A DNA stretch of 64,000 bases. Source: Propionimicrobium sp. PCR01-08-3. Lineage in GTDB: Bacteria; Actinomycetota; Actinomycetes; Propionibacteriales; Propionibacteriaceae. Below the pieces are notes generated by a model, which ran no database searches, was not told where the DNA came from, and worked only from the letters and a program-made list of their open reading frames with translations. Position numbers and translations under genes: made by a program. Of this stretch, positions 8,138-16,765 are shown in pieces. The stretch lies in the NCBI RefSeq assembly GCF_030286045.1, contig NZ_CP127390.1:682001-746000 (forward strand), written 5' to 3'. Within the stretch, counting starts at the first letter, position 1; each line of letters begins with the position of its first letter.

Positions 8138-9782
8138 GATGGCAGCGATCGAGCTGGAGGGCGTGAGCTTCCGGTATTGGGGCAGCGGCAACACGAGCGC
8201 TCTTGATGAGATTGAATTGCGGGCGCGTCCGGGAGACATGGTCGCGGTGCTGGGCCCCCAGGGTGCCGGTACCTCGACACTGTGCCGCCTCGTCACCGGC
8301 CTGCTGGACGAACTCGGATCGGCCGATGGCGAACGCCACATCACTGGGCAGGCTGCCATGCTCGGCGACGATCCCGAGGCGCAATTGACCGGAATGACCA
8401 GCTTTGCGGTCGATGAGGTGCGGCTGCCACGTAGGCTCCGAGGAGATGCGCCGCACATTGCCGATCCGGCAGCCGATCGGGCGATGGATGCCCTGGGAAT
8501 CGTGCATCTCGCGCACAGGCGGCTCGACACCCTGTCAGGTGGCGAACGGCAACTGGTCGCGCTCGCCTCACTGATGACGCTGGATCCGGCCGCGCTCGTG
8601 CTGGATCAGCCGTCGTTGTCGCTGGACCGGGTTGCCCGCGAGCGGCTGTTGCATGCTCTGGCCAGGTACCGCGCGGGTGGTGGGGCAGTGCTGCTGGCCG
8701 GGCATCAGCACGATGAGCTGAGTGCCGCAGCCGACCGGGTGCTGTTCATGCGCGGCGGCCGAATCGTTGCCGAATACGATCGGCATGCATGTGCAGCTGC
8801 TGACCCACTCAAAAGCGGCACGGAGGGATCCGGCCGTGGCCCAGCTGCGCAATCAATTGATGCCGGTCTGCTGGCTTCGTATGGCGTGTGGGACGCCCTC
8901 GGCGCCACCGCGACCTCTCACGCACCGACCCCAAGCGAGGGCCAGATTCTGCTCAGGGCGCGCGGACTCGGCGTCCGACGGGGCAGTAGGCAGATTCTCG
9001 GTGATCTGAATCTCAAGGTTTCTGCGGGCGAGGCCGTTGTAGTCGTCGGGCCCAACGGATCCGGAAAATCGACTCTGCTGCGGGCGCTGGCCGGGCTTTT
9101 GGAGGACGAGGCGAGAGTGGACGGGCAGATCGTGGTGGGTGACGCCGGCAGCGAGATCGCGCTCACCGGTCGTCCGGCCTATGAACGCGCCGACCACCTG
9201 GCGTGGGTTGGGCAAGATCCCGGCGCGCAGCTGTCGGCCCCGACGGTGCGCGCAGAGCTGGAGAAGGCCGTTCCATTGCGGCAACGGCGGCGCAGCAGGT
9301 CTTTCTTGCCCGGCGAGACCGATGATGAGCTCGGTGAGACATCTCCTCCGGGTGTCAGACGTGCAGGACGACGCCCGAACCCAGATCCTGCGCATTTACC
9401 CTCGTGCCCGGGTGGGGCCCGGAGGAGGGGGCTTGGCTTTCTCGGCCGAGCCCGCATGCAGGCGCGGAGTGAGTTACGTGCCGCACGCGCACATCGGGTG
9501 GCCGCGATACTCGACATCTCCGGTCTGAGCGAGCAAGCAGACTCACATCCCTATGATTTGACGCCGGACCGCCGCAAAGACCTGGTGATCGCCACCGCGC
9601 TGCTGTTGCGTCCGGCTGTGTTGCTGCTGGATGAGCCGACGCTGGGCCGGGACGCCGAAGGAATGAAACGGCTGCAGCACATCGTGCAGGTCCATCGTGA
9701 CCTTGGGGGAGCGGTGCTGGCCACCACTCATGACATGCGCTGGGCGCATGACGTCGCCGATCAGATCGTAGAACTCACCTAG
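8130..9782 (+). CDS. ECF transporter ATPase, two NBDs in one chain, asymmetric sites
   Basis: About 550 residues holding two ABC domains. NBD1 has GPQGAGTST in place of Walker A (Thr48 where Lys is expected) and LVLDQPS in Walker B (Gln for the catalytic Glu), but an intact LSGGERQ signature. NBD2 has intact Walker A GPNGSGKST and Walker B LLLDEPT, but LTPDRRKD replaces the signature. Only the site made of NBD2 Walker motifs and NBD1 signature is therefore consensus. NBD2 also carries an Arg/Pro-rich insertion of about 90 residues after its Q-loop (VGQDPGAQ). The start is GTG 8130, supported by GGGGTGG at 8119-8125; ATG 8139 is the alternative. Overlap with the T gene implies coupling. Confidence 0.88.
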   Translation: MVEMAAIELEGVSFRYWGSGNTSALDEIELRARPGDMVAVLGPQGAGTSTLCRLVTGLLDELGSADGERHITGQAAMLGDDPEAQLTGMTSFAVDEVRLPRRLRGDAPHIADPAADRAMDALGIVHLAHRRLDTLSGGERQLVALASLMTLDPAALVLDQPSLSLDRVARERLLHALARYRAGGGAVLLAGHQHDELSAAADRVLFMRGGRIVAEYDRHACAAADPLKSGTEGSGRGPAAQSIDAGLLASYGVWDALGATATSHAPTPSEGQILLRARGLGVRRGSRQILGDLNLKVSAGEAVVVVGPNGSGKSTLLRALAGLLEDEARVDGQIVVGDAGSEIALTGRPAYERADHLAWVGQDPGAQLSAPTVRAELEKAVPLRQRRRSRSFLPGETDDELGETSPPGVRRAGRRPNPDPAHLPSCPGGARRRGLGFLGRARMQARSELRAARAHRVAAILDISGLSEQADSHPYDLTPDRRKDLVIATALLLRPAVLLLDEPTLGRDAEGMKRLQHIVQVHRDLGGAVLATTHDMRWAHDVADQIVELT

Positions 9783-10009
9783 CCGGATTCCTGCCGATTC
9801 TCGCCGGTACCCTCGTTGCTCATTGCCGGATCGGCGAACAACTTCGATATGGAGGCCATCACCACGCTGCTTGTCCGATGGAGAGGACGATCGCGTCGAG
9901 CTCAGGATCATGGCCGAGCAGATCCTTCGTTGCCATTGCGCACGGACCCACCTGGGCCATGTGTCGCTTATGCTGACCGGAACACGATCAGATCGGGAAG
10001 GGACGAGAA
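9783..10009. other. Intergenic gap
   Basis: A 227-bp gap between the ECF ATPase gene and the following hypothetical gene. I see no gene or strong hairpin in it. TATGCT at 9969-9974 could serve as a -10 box for the downstream gene. Confidence 0.4.
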
Positions 10010-10465
10010 ATGGCACTTGACAAGCAGCAGGTCCTGGCAGGAGCCCCGGCAGCACTCAACGGTGAGGACAAACCGTGGGAGGTCGCGGTCGCTGGAGATT
10101 CGATCGTCGCGCGGTGGAAGTGGATGGACGCCCGGTTCTTCGGACCGGGCAGCGTCAGTGACGAGCAACGCGACTTTACATTCACCGTCACGCTCAAAGA
10201 CAACGGGAAGTGGAAGGAGTCGGACACCTCAGCCTCGCGTACCACGAACGTGAGCATGAACGGGGGAAAGATCGGCTTCGGGACTAGCGCATCTTCGTTC
10301 AAGGGGCATAGCACGCAGAAGTCGGTGAGTTTCGGAATCGGGCAGGATAAGAGGGACGGCAGCATGGGTGTCGTCAGGTCGTCGCTGGACACCGGGCTCG
10401 TCAAGGACGCGGTACGTAGCTACCTGTCACAGTGCGGATGGAAGAAGGCCGGACTGTTCGGCTGA
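10010..10465 (+). CDS. Conserved hypothetical soluble protein
   Basis: A 151-aa protein without signal peptide or membrane segment. It begins MALDKQQVLAGAPAAL, has a Trp-rich stretch (VARWKWMDARFFGPG) and then alternating beta-type segments (FTFTVTLKDNGKWKESD), and ends in a helix DTGLVKDAVRSYL. This composition recalls small uncharacterised actinobacterial proteins of the same length, but I cannot name a family. GGGAAGGGACGAG just before the ATG is a good ribosome binding site. A strong hairpin follows 73 bases after the stop, so it is probably a single-gene transcript. Confidence 0.75.
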   Translation: MALDKQQVLAGAPAALNGEDKPWEVAVAGDSIVARWKWMDARFFGPGSVSDEQRDFTFTVTLKDNGKWKESDTSASRTTNVSMNGGKIGFGTSASSFKGHSTQKSVSFGIGQDKRDGSMGVVRSSLDTGLVKDAVRSYLSQCGWKKAGLFG

Positions 10466-10538
10466 AATGGTTGTGCAACCCACCGAGCATCGGCGGCGGC
10501 GACGTGGAAGTGTACGGCGAATTCATCGGTGGCATGCT

Positions 10539-10575
10539 CAGGGGGTCTGCTCGTGGTAAGCGAGCAGACCCCCTG
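10539..10575. terminator. Strong hairpin, probable bidirectional terminator
   Basis: CAGGGGGTCTGCTCG (10539-10553) pairs perfectly with CGAGCAGACCCCCTG (10561-10575) around a 7-base loop. It sits between the end of the rightward hypothetical gene and the end of the leftward 33-aa gene, where a shared terminator is expected. A T-tract is weak on both sides. Confidence 0.7.
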
Positions 10576-10586
10576 AGGTCAACGGT

Positions 10587-10688
10587 TTAATTGTTTGGGC
10601 CCTGCTTGGCGCGCTTCTCAGCCCGCTTTTCCTTGATGCTTTTCTGCGGAGCCTTTTTCTGATCGTGTGAGGTCGATTTACTTCCCAT
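10587..10688 (-). CDS. Small basic protein (33 aa)
   Basis: The reverse strand encodes MGSKSTSHDQKKAPQKSIKE followed by a Lys/Arg/Glu-rich helix and ends KQGPNN. GAGGGGAAG lies 9 bases upstream of the ATG. Very short, strongly charged proteins with a KAPQKSIKEKR core recur in actinobacteria, often as lone genes; no function is known to me. The gene is followed by the hairpin at 10539-10575. Confidence 0.7.
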   Translation of the reverse strand: MGSKSTSHDQKKAPQKSIKEKRAEKRAKQGPNN

Positions 10689-10801
10689 GGCGACCGCTTC
10701 CCCTCTTCGTTGTTGGCTGGCGGGTTTTTAGTGACCATAGTTCGGTTTTCGCAGTTGTCAAGGGATTAGAGCCGGTCGCTTCGGCGGCCTTTGTTCAGGG
10801 C

Positions 10802-12790
10802 CTACCGATTGTGCTGGACCACCGCTCCATGCGTGCCCGGATCCTGCCAGGCGATGACCTTGTCGTCGGATCCCGCGCCCAGGAGCTGCCGGTATTCGTC
10901 GAGCGATTCGGGGGCAACGACCAGTACGGCACTGCCGTCGTCGAGCCACGGCCGCGCCGCCTGAACCAGCGGGTCGCCGGTGAGTGTCTTTGTCGCCTGA
11001 TTGATATCGGAGGTGCCCCACGATGAGGTTCCTCTGTCGACCGCGCAGATCAAAGTGTCGGTTTCGCGTCCGGTAACGATGATCGCGACCTGCTGGTCGG
11101 GCACCTCCAGCGACGCCTGGCAGGCCGCGGCTAGGTCGGGACGCGGAGCGATGGCTCCGAAGACCCGGCCCGGAATATCCCCGAGGCCCTCCTGGGAGAA
11201 CGTCATGGTGTGCGACATCGCCAGCGGAACGATACCGATCACACACATCGTCGCCGCGACTGCTCGCCGGGTCACGGCTCGCGCACCGGGTAACGGCACC
11301 CGGTCGGCGGCGACGATGGCTATCATCACCGACCCAATCACCATGCCGACGATCGTGATGCCGTTGAGCGCCTTCTGCGGGTAGTAGCTGGGCCGCGACT
11401 GGCCGGCTTGCGTGACAACGACCGATTCGATCACGAAGTAAGCCACGATGAGCACCGCCAGCAACGCACTGGTCAAGCTCGCCCGGCGGACGCTCGGCCG
11501 TTTGCAGATCTGGCCAGCCGGGGTCCGGACGACAAGGCCCAGCATGGCGAGCAGTGCCGCGGTCAGGGGAGGTAACACGGCGCTCACTGCAGTCAGCCCG
11601 CCGCCAACCGTGGCGAGATAGCCGACCGTCGTCCCGCCTTCGTATTGCCAGGAAATCGTGATCAGGGTGACGATCAGCACGATCAGGGCGGTCGAGATGA
11701 CCACGATCCGTTCGACGGCAGTCCCGATCCATCTGCTGCGGCGCCAGGGGAACACTCCGACAAGCGAGAGCCCCGCGGCGAGCACACCCATCGGAAGCCA
11801 GGCACCCCCGGCACAGAGAATCGCCGCCAGAATGGTACAGGCTTGAAGCATGCTGAACACTCGGCGCAGCCCGGTCGCCGCGAGACCGGCAGCGAGCACC
11901 ATGACGACGGCAAAGCTGAAGTTGTAGTGGCCGTCCCCGGGCGCGATGATGCCCGGGCCGAAACCGAGGACGCCCAGGCCGGCGCTGATCGCGAAATATC
12001 CCCAAGCGCCTGCGCGGCGGACGATCGGTAGGCCGGCGATGCCGGCGGCGACGATGAAGTATCCGGCCGCCAGCACGATGCCTACCGTCATCACGAATGC
12101 GACCGGCAGCAATCCGGGATCGGTGACCGGAGATCCGGTGAGGACGTCCATGATCGAGGCCGCCACACTGTGATAACCGGCAGGGTAGCTGGCGAAGGAC
12201 CGCGGCGTCTGGTCTGCGGCTGGCCCCAGGTTGAAGATGATGTTCTGATGCCGGTGCATGGCGACGACCATGGAGTAGTGCGAGGAGTTGTCCCACGTTG
12301 CGGAAAGCAGTCCGTAGGCCAACTCCGGCGTCCGAGCCTTGAACCAATAGGTCAGTGACGTGATCGAGGTGAGGGTCGCGAGCACCGCCATCGCGATGTC
12401 GGTAGCGGCGACAGCCGGACGAATGCGACCGCGTAGCAGACCACGGTGGCTTGCCGCGAGCGTGCCACAGACACCGCCCACCAGCAGGCTGAGCAGCAGC
12501 CCGCCGCGGGTGATCCCGATCGCCGGCGCAGGGATCATCCAAACGAGATAGGTTGCAGCGCACAGCAGGACGCTGTTGACGAAGACCCTTCCCGAAAGAT
12601 GGCGTGCGGTGGGAATCAGCACAACCGACGCGGCACCGATCAAGAGTGCCGGGATGCCGACCAAGATCTCGCTCGCGGCCAGTAGCGCAGTCACGATCGT
12701 CCCGAAAACCACGGACCCGACAACAAAAGCTCCATCTGCGGCGCGATGTAGATCACGCGAGGTGTTGAAATTATGCATGCGTCGGGCCAC
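10802..12790 (-). CDS. Large polytopic membrane protein, possible GT-C-type glycosyltransferase
   Basis: A 662-aa protein with about 13 hydrophobic segments spread over residues 20-510, and a soluble C-terminal part of about 130 residues (from MSHTMTFSQEGLGDIPG). The conserved-looking luminal stretch WDNSSHYSMVVAMHRHQ between helices resembles the catalytic loops of GT-C lipid-linked sugar transferases and the DUF6541-type membrane proteins of actinobacteria. Neither assignment is certain. The C-terminal part has alternating beta and helix segments (VAIIVTGRETDTLICAVD) and lies outside the membrane. The start at 12790 (MARRMHN) or 12778 cannot be separated. No partner genes are adjacent. Confidence 0.75.
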   Translation of the reverse strand: MARRMHNFNTSRDLHRAADGAFVVGSVVFGTIVTALLAASEILVGIPALLIGAASVVLIPTARHLSGRVFVNSVLLCAATYLVWMIPAPAIGITRGGLLLSLLVGGVCGTLAASHRGLLRGRIRPAVAATDIAMAVLATLTSITSLTYWFKARTPELAYGLLSATWDNSSHYSMVVAMHRHQNIIFNLGPAADQTPRSFASYPAGYHSVAASIMDVLTGSPVTDPGLLPVAFVMTVGIVLAAGYFIVAAGIAGLPIVRRAGAWGYFAISAGLGVLGFGPGIIAPGDGHYNFSFAVVMVLAAGLAATGLRRVFSMLQACTILAAILCAGGAWLPMGVLAAGLSLVGVFPWRRSRWIGTAVERIVVISTALIVLIVTLITISWQYEGGTTVGYLATVGGGLTAVSAVLPPLTAALLAMLGLVVRTPAGQICKRPSVRRASLTSALLAVLIVAYFVIESVVVTQAGQSRPSYYPQKALNGITIVGMVIGSVMIAIVAADRVPLPGARAVTRRAVAATMCVIGIVPLAMSHTMTFSQEGLGDIPGRVFGAIAPRPDLAAACQASLEVPDQQVAIIVTGRETDTLICAVDRGTSSWGTSDINQATKTLTGDPLVQAARPWLDDGSAVLVVAPESLDEYRQLLGAGSDDKVIAWQDPGTHGAVVQHNR

Positions 12791-13063
12791 CAGCGCAGCT
12801 TACCGGCCCGCCGGTACGCCGATTCGCCGGTATCCTGCGGTGATCATCCGTGGCGGGCGCGATTACGCGCGCCGGGGCGGGTGGGGCCCGCTGGCTGGCG
12901 ATCGTGTGACGATGGCCAAGCCGGACGAGCACCTGACAGCTCAAAACATTTCGAGCGCGGGTACTGGATGCGCTCGCACAATCAGGTCTGCTGGATCAGG
13001 CTCCGGTGCCGGCGTCCGCAGTCGGCAGAGTCGGGTGTGAGCCGGATCCAGCGGACGGATGAC
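12791..13063. other. Intergenic gap
   Basis: A 273-bp gap between two leftward genes. It holds short GC-rich inverted repeats (for example GCGCG-ATTA-CGCGC near 12859) but no gene I can support. It should contain the promoter of the large membrane protein. Confidence 0.45.
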
Positions 13064-13183
13064 TTACTTATGCGTGCTCCAAATGGAATCGAATATCCTC
13101 GGCGACAGTAGCGCCGCTGCCACGCCGGCGGCGGTGACGACCCAGAACGTGACCGGAATGTCGGACTTTCGGGCAGTTTTCAT
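13064..13183 (-). CDS. Small membrane peptide (39 aa)
   Basis: The reverse strand encodes a 39-aa peptide that starts MKTARKSDIPVTFWVV, continues with a hydrophobic helix (TAAGVAAALL) and ends SIWSTHK. A perfect AAGGAG lies 6 bases upstream of the ATG. Positive charges before and after one helix fit a single-span membrane peptide. It sits 53 bases downstream of the SRPBCC-like gene and may share its transcript. Function unknown. Confidence 0.65.
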   Translation of the reverse strand: MKTARKSDIPVTFWVVTAAGVAAALLSPRIFDSIWSTHK

Positions 13184-13236
13184 GGTGGCTCCTTGATGAT
13201 TGTGGCGACGTGGGTGTGTTGGACGGCGAGTGAAAG

Positions 13237-13941
13237 CTAAAGCTTGAGGAAGGGCCGACCTTCGGCGGTGTACTTGATGCCCTCAAGCATCCGGGTCAGC
13301 ATCACGTTGGACGACCAGCCCCACATCAGGCCCGCCACGATGAGCGCCTTCAGTTTTCCCTTCTCGCTGATCTTCGCAAACGCGTTCGTGCGAGTGAGAA
13401 GGCGGGTGCGTCCGTTGGGCAGATCTTCCAGGAAGAAACCCCATGTCCACGCGAACTCGTCGGTGCCTGCCGGCAGCCACGCATAGGCGCCGTCCTGGGT
13501 CGGAGGACGTCGGGTGTCCGACAAACCGACCCAGTAGTGGCCCGGCTCGTGCAAGACGACCTCCATGCCGATGCCCTGCTGGCCGAAGAAACACCAGTCG
13601 CCGACTTTCGTGTGCTGCCATCGCTCTTGGGGCGTGTAGGTGTTGTGGATGAGGAAATGCACGCCCCGCTCGAACATGGAGAAGCTGTAGAACCCGGCCT
13701 TGTCCTGTCCGAGCTGGTTGAGCAGCGGCCAGGTCTTTTCTCGTGGCGCATCGATCTCGATCGCCATGGTCGTCGTTGTCGTCTCCGGGTCGGTGAGAAG
13801 GTCATCGCCGGGGTAGGGGTCGGGAACCTCCTCCGGCGGGACGATATGCCGCTTCGCGTACTGGTTGAGCACCGCGACCGCGGCCACGGGTACTGCTACG
13901 GCCGCCGCAGCAAGCTTGCGTCCGTCAATCTCCACCCTCAT
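13237..13941 (-). CDS. SRPBCC-like protein with N-terminal membrane anchor
   Basis: About 234 residues. A single helix (AAAAVAVPVAAVAVL) near the N-terminus anchors it in the membrane. The rest has the look of a START/polyketide-cyclase (SRPBCC) fold: MAIEIDAPREKTWPLLNQLG is a typical first strand and helix, and FLEDLPNGRTRLLTRT a typical later strand pair. Such domains bind hydrophobic ligands; none is predicted here. The first in-frame start is GTG 13950, but GAAGGG is well spaced only for the ATG at 13941, which I chose. It is followed by the 39-aa membrane peptide. Confidence 0.75.
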   Translation of the reverse strand: MRVEIDGRKLAAAAVAVPVAAVAVLNQYAKRHIVPPEEVPDPYPGDDLLTDPETTTTTMAIEIDAPREKTWPLLNQLGQDKAGFYSFSMFERGVHFLIHNTYTPQERWQHTKVGDWCFFGQQGIGMEVVLHEPGHYWVGLSDTRRPPTQDGAYAWLPAGTDEFAWTWGFFLEDLPNGRTRLLTRTNAFAKISEKGKLKALIVAGLMWGWSSNVMLTRMLEGIKYTAEGRPFLKL

Positions 13942-14069
13942 GCAATTCACCCTTCAGGTCGTTGGCTTACAGCCGGCCGCGCATCGTCACCGACCAGGAA
14001 CAGGCTGCTTGGCTGGACTATAGTAGAATCGCTATGACTCGATCCGACGTGATCCAGGCCCTCAAGCCG

Positions 14070-14498
14070 CTAGTGGCAGGTCTCTTCGAAGGGGCAGGTA
14101 TCGCAGTCGAAGTCGTTGACGCAAGGCGTCAGGGCGTGGGCGAACGCGAGGTCCATCAGACGGCGGTATTCGTCGTAGGTGTCGAGATTGAGGCTGTAGT
14201 GCACTCGTGCGCCGACTACGTTGCGCGTCACCCAACCGGCTCGATGCAAGATGCCCAGGTGCTTGGTGGCGGTCGGCTGGCTGACGCGAAGGGTGTCGGC
14301 CACCTCGCTCACCGAGAGCGGATTCTGGCGATGCGAGCCGAGGACCTTGATCATCTTCATCCGGATCGGATAGCCCAGTGAGGCCTGCAATTCGCAGCAG
14401 CGCTCGACCAGTCCGCGGGCTTTCGCTGGGGTGGCAAGCACCCGCGGGAATGGTACGTGGTGTGTCGATGCAGTCACCCGAAGCCGATCCGTCGTCAT
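14070..14498 (-). CDS. ArsR-type transcriptional regulator with C-terminal cysteine cluster
   Basis: A 142-aa winged-helix repressor. The N-terminal 100 residues contain the helix-turn-helix LSVSEVADTLRVSQPTATKH and the wing GARVHYSLN. The last 20 residues hold CVNDFDCDTCPFEETC, with four cysteines, a candidate metal or iron-sulphur site that would be the sensor. A further Cys-Cys pair (ERCCELQ) lies near residue 35. Family members dissociate from DNA on ligand or metal binding. Its target is not evident; the SRPBCC gene lies downstream on the same strand. Confidence 0.85.
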   Translation of the reverse strand: MTTDRLRVTASTHHVPFPRVLATPAKARGLVERCCELQASLGYPIRMKMIKVLGSHRQNPLSVSEVADTLRVSQPTATKHLGILHRAGWVTRNVVGARVHYSLNLDTYDEYRRLMDLAFAHALTPCVNDFDCDTCPFEETCH

Positions 14499-14647
14499 GA
14501 ATCGTGACTCTACGCGGACCGCAGCAAGCAGCCCGTACCTCTTTGGAGCGGATGGCAGCCAGCTCCTGTGGTCGGCGTTCCGGCGAGATCGACACCGTCG
14601 CCTGCTTCGCTCATGAGCAGGGTGCCATTGCTCCGACTACAAAATGT

Positions 14648-14815
14648 TCATAAGTACAAGTAGATGAAGCTCCACGACTCGGTGTCGACGAAGGCGCGGT
14701 CGCCCGAGATGTCAGGAACGAGCAGGGCATCGAAGCTGCCATCGACCGCATCGAACACCTCACCCTCCTGCAGTGTGATGGCTAACGATCCGGGCGGGCT
14801 CCAACTGAACTCGTG
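14648..14815 (-). pseudogene. Possible C-terminal gene fragment downstream of P450
   Basis: In the -1 frame relative to the P450 end, the reverse strand reads protein-like to a stop at 14648: ITLQEGEVFDAVDGSFDALL, then VPDISGDRAFVDTESW and SFIYLYL. No start codon precedes it in frame before a stop upstream, so as it stands it is at most the tail of a gene whose beginning was lost where the P450 gene ends. The family is unrecognised. It could also be chance. Confidence 0.3.
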
Positions 14816-16101
14816 GAGTTGTCGTCAACAGTCAGCCGTAGCCAGACGCCGTCTCTGGGCCGCATCGCCGACAAACCGGTGGCCCGGACCTTGCGCGGCT
14901 CCAGGACGAAACCACCGCGTGCCAGCAATCGGGCCAGCATCACGGTGAGCTCGGTGATTGCCATAACCGAACCCAGACAGCGGTGCGCTCCACCACCGAA
15001 CGGCAGATACTCGCCACCTGGACGATGCGGAGCCGACAGCCAACGCTCCGGACGAAACTCCAGAGGGTCCTCGTACAGCTGCGGGTCGCGGTGCGTGAGG
15101 TAAGGGGAGATGATCAAGGTGGCGCCCCGCGGAATCTTGTGCCCGCGGACACTGAAGGACTCCGCGACGTAACGCGGAATGACCGAGGCCGGGGGGTAGA
15201 GGCGCAATGCCTCGCTGACAATGGCGTCGGTCAATTTCAATCGGCCCACCTGCTCGGCGGTGGGCAGCTCGCCGCCGGTGACATCGAGCACCTCTGAGCG
15301 CGCACGCTCAATCAGGTCGGGGCGTCCGCCCAAGCCATACAGTGCCCAGCCCATCGCTGCTGATGTCGTCTCGTACCCGGCGGCAATGAGGGTTACCACC
15401 TGGTCGCGAATCTCCAGATCGCTCAGTCCCGACCCGGATCCATCGCGTCCGCGTACCAGAACCGCAAGCACCTGGCTCTCAGTCTCGGCTGGAACAGAGC
15501 GCAGTCGATCAATCTCGGCGTAGACGAACTCGTCGAGCTGCTGCCTTGCCGCCTCCGCCTGTTGCCAGCGTCGGGTGCGCAGCCTCTTGTGCACGCTGAC
15601 CATGTCGGGCAGCAGGCCGGTCAGATCGATTAATGGTTGCAGTAGGGCACCGAGGGAGTCGGCCTTGTCGGCCATTCGCTCTCCGAAAAGGGAGCGCAGC
15701 GTCGAGCGGCGGATCGCGGCACGGAACAGTTCGTAAGCGTCGAAGGCCACGCCGGGCGTGATGGCGTCCAGGGCCTCGTCCGCGGTGGCGGTCATCGTGG
15801 CGACATAACCGTCGATCTGCTTGTGATGTAGGCCCGGACGCACCAGCGTGCGGCGCCGCTTGTGGTCTTCACCATCGGAAACGATCACCGACGTCGGCCC
15901 ATCCACGGGAACCAGACCCTTATACGCCCGCGCGTTGCTGAAGTGCTGATCATTGGCGAAGACCGCCTCGTTCGCCGCCGCGCCGATCAAATAGACGTAC
16001 GGACGCCCGAGCCAGCCGTATGAAACGGACCCGAACAAGCGGGAGTGTCGTCCGATCCACTCGGCGAACGGATACCGGACCACAGGGTGCGTTGCGCTCA
16101 T
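14782..16101 (-). CDS. Cytochrome P450
   Basis: A 439-aa soluble P450 monooxygenase. The I-helix oxygen-binding motif AAGYETTS, the ExxR motif in SEALRLYP and the haem-ligand loop PFGGGAHRCLG (Cys axial ligand) are all present in the right order and spacing. Length fits bacterial class I enzymes, which need a separate ferredoxin and reductase; none is encoded nearby. The gene faces a TetR regulator with a palindromic operator between the two starts, so it is probably repressed until a substrate-like ligand appears. Substrate unknown. Confidence 0.93.
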   Translation of the reverse strand: MSATHPVVRYPFAEWIGRHSRLFGSVSYGWLGRPYVYLIGAAANEAVFANDQHFSNARAYKGLVPVDGPTSVIVSDGEDHKRRRTLVRPGLHHKQIDGYVATMTATADEALDAITPGVAFDAYELFRAAIRRSTLRSLFGERMADKADSLGALLQPLIDLTGLLPDMVSVHKRLRTRRWQQAEAARQQLDEFVYAEIDRLRSVPAETESQVLAVLVRGRDGSGSGLSDLEIRDQVVTLIAAGYETTSAAMGWALYGLGGRPDLIERARSEVLDVTGGELPTAEQVGRLKLTDAIVSEALRLYPPASVIPRYVAESFSVRGHKIPRGATLIISPYLTHRDPQLYEDPLEFRPERWLSAPHRPGGEYLPFGGGAHRCLGSVMAITELTVMLARLLARGGFVLEPRKVRATGLSAMRPRDGVWLRLTVDDNSTSSVGARPDR

Positions 16102-16114
16102 TCAGCCACCTTAC

Positions 16115-16128
16115 TCCACAGGTGTGGA
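16115..16128. promoter_or_regulatory. Candidate TetR operator
   Basis: TCCACAGGTGTGGA is an inverted repeat with 6-base arms (TCCACA/TGTGGA). It lies 14 bases from the P450 start and 20 bases before the preferred TetR start, the usual place for an autoregulatory TetR site controlling both genes. Confidence 0.6.
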
Positions 16129-16147
16129 ATCAACTAGAGTAGAGCGC

Positions 16148-16765
16148 ATGACAGCCTCAAGTCGGCAGGAAGCGGCGGCGGAAATGCGGACGCGCCTGGT
16201 CGACGCTGCGATCGAGCAACTGGCCGACGACGGGATGCGTGGGGTGACCCACCGCCGTGTGGAGCAGCGTGCCGGAGTGTCGCAGGGTTTGGTGAAGTAC
16301 CATTTCGGAACTCTGGATGGGCTGATCGAGGCCTGTGTCGAGCGGCTTGCCGATGTGGAACTCGGCTCGGTGATGCGGGTCACCCCCGACCAGGTCGCCG
16401 AGGCGCAAGAGACCAACACAATCCCATCGAAGGTATGGGACGCGGCACGGAACACCTGGCAGGCGATCACTGCCCATCCAGGGCTTATTCGTGCCCGATA
16501 CGAACTCTTCCTGCACGCCGCCAGAAACCCGGAACTACAGGACATCGTGCGGCGTGGTCGCGCCCGATTCATTGCGGCTGCCGCAAAGTCCCTACCGCTG
16601 GCGGCTGATCCGCAGGCTGCGGCGCGGATGGTGATTGCCCTGGTCGACGGCCTGGTGCTGCACCAGATCTCGGCACCTGATGCAGTCTTGGACGAACTGG
16701 GCCCGGCCTACCTCCTGGCCGCCGGAGCCGCAGCCCAACAATTCCCTTTCACCGTTGGACAGTAG
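16148..16765 (+). CDS. TetR/AcrR family transcriptional regulator
   Basis: About 205 residues. The DNA-binding domain comprises LVDAAIEQLADDGMRGVTHR, then VEQRAGVSQGLVKYHFG, the canonical helix-turn-helix of the family. The rest is a helical ligand-binding domain (VWDAARNTWQAI, then DLVLHQIS-type helices) of TetR_C type. A GTG at 16124 would also be in frame but falls inside the palindromic operator, so the ATG at 16148 is preferred. Divergent from the P450 gene, which it probably represses. Confidence 0.9.
   Translation: MTASSRQEAAAEMRTRLVDAAIEQLADDGMRGVTHRRVEQRAGVSQGLVKYHFGTLDGLIEACVERLADVELGSVMRVTPDQVAEAQETNTIPSKVWDAARNTWQAITAHPGLIRARYELFLHAARNPELQDIVRRGRARFIAAAAKSLPLAADPQAAARMVIALVDGLVLHQISAPDAVLDELGPAYLLAAGAAAQQFPFTVGQ

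Noticed and set aside
10758-12563. 601-codon open frame on the minus strand
   Set aside because: Shadow frame of the large membrane protein, which has clear hydrophobic helices in its own frame.
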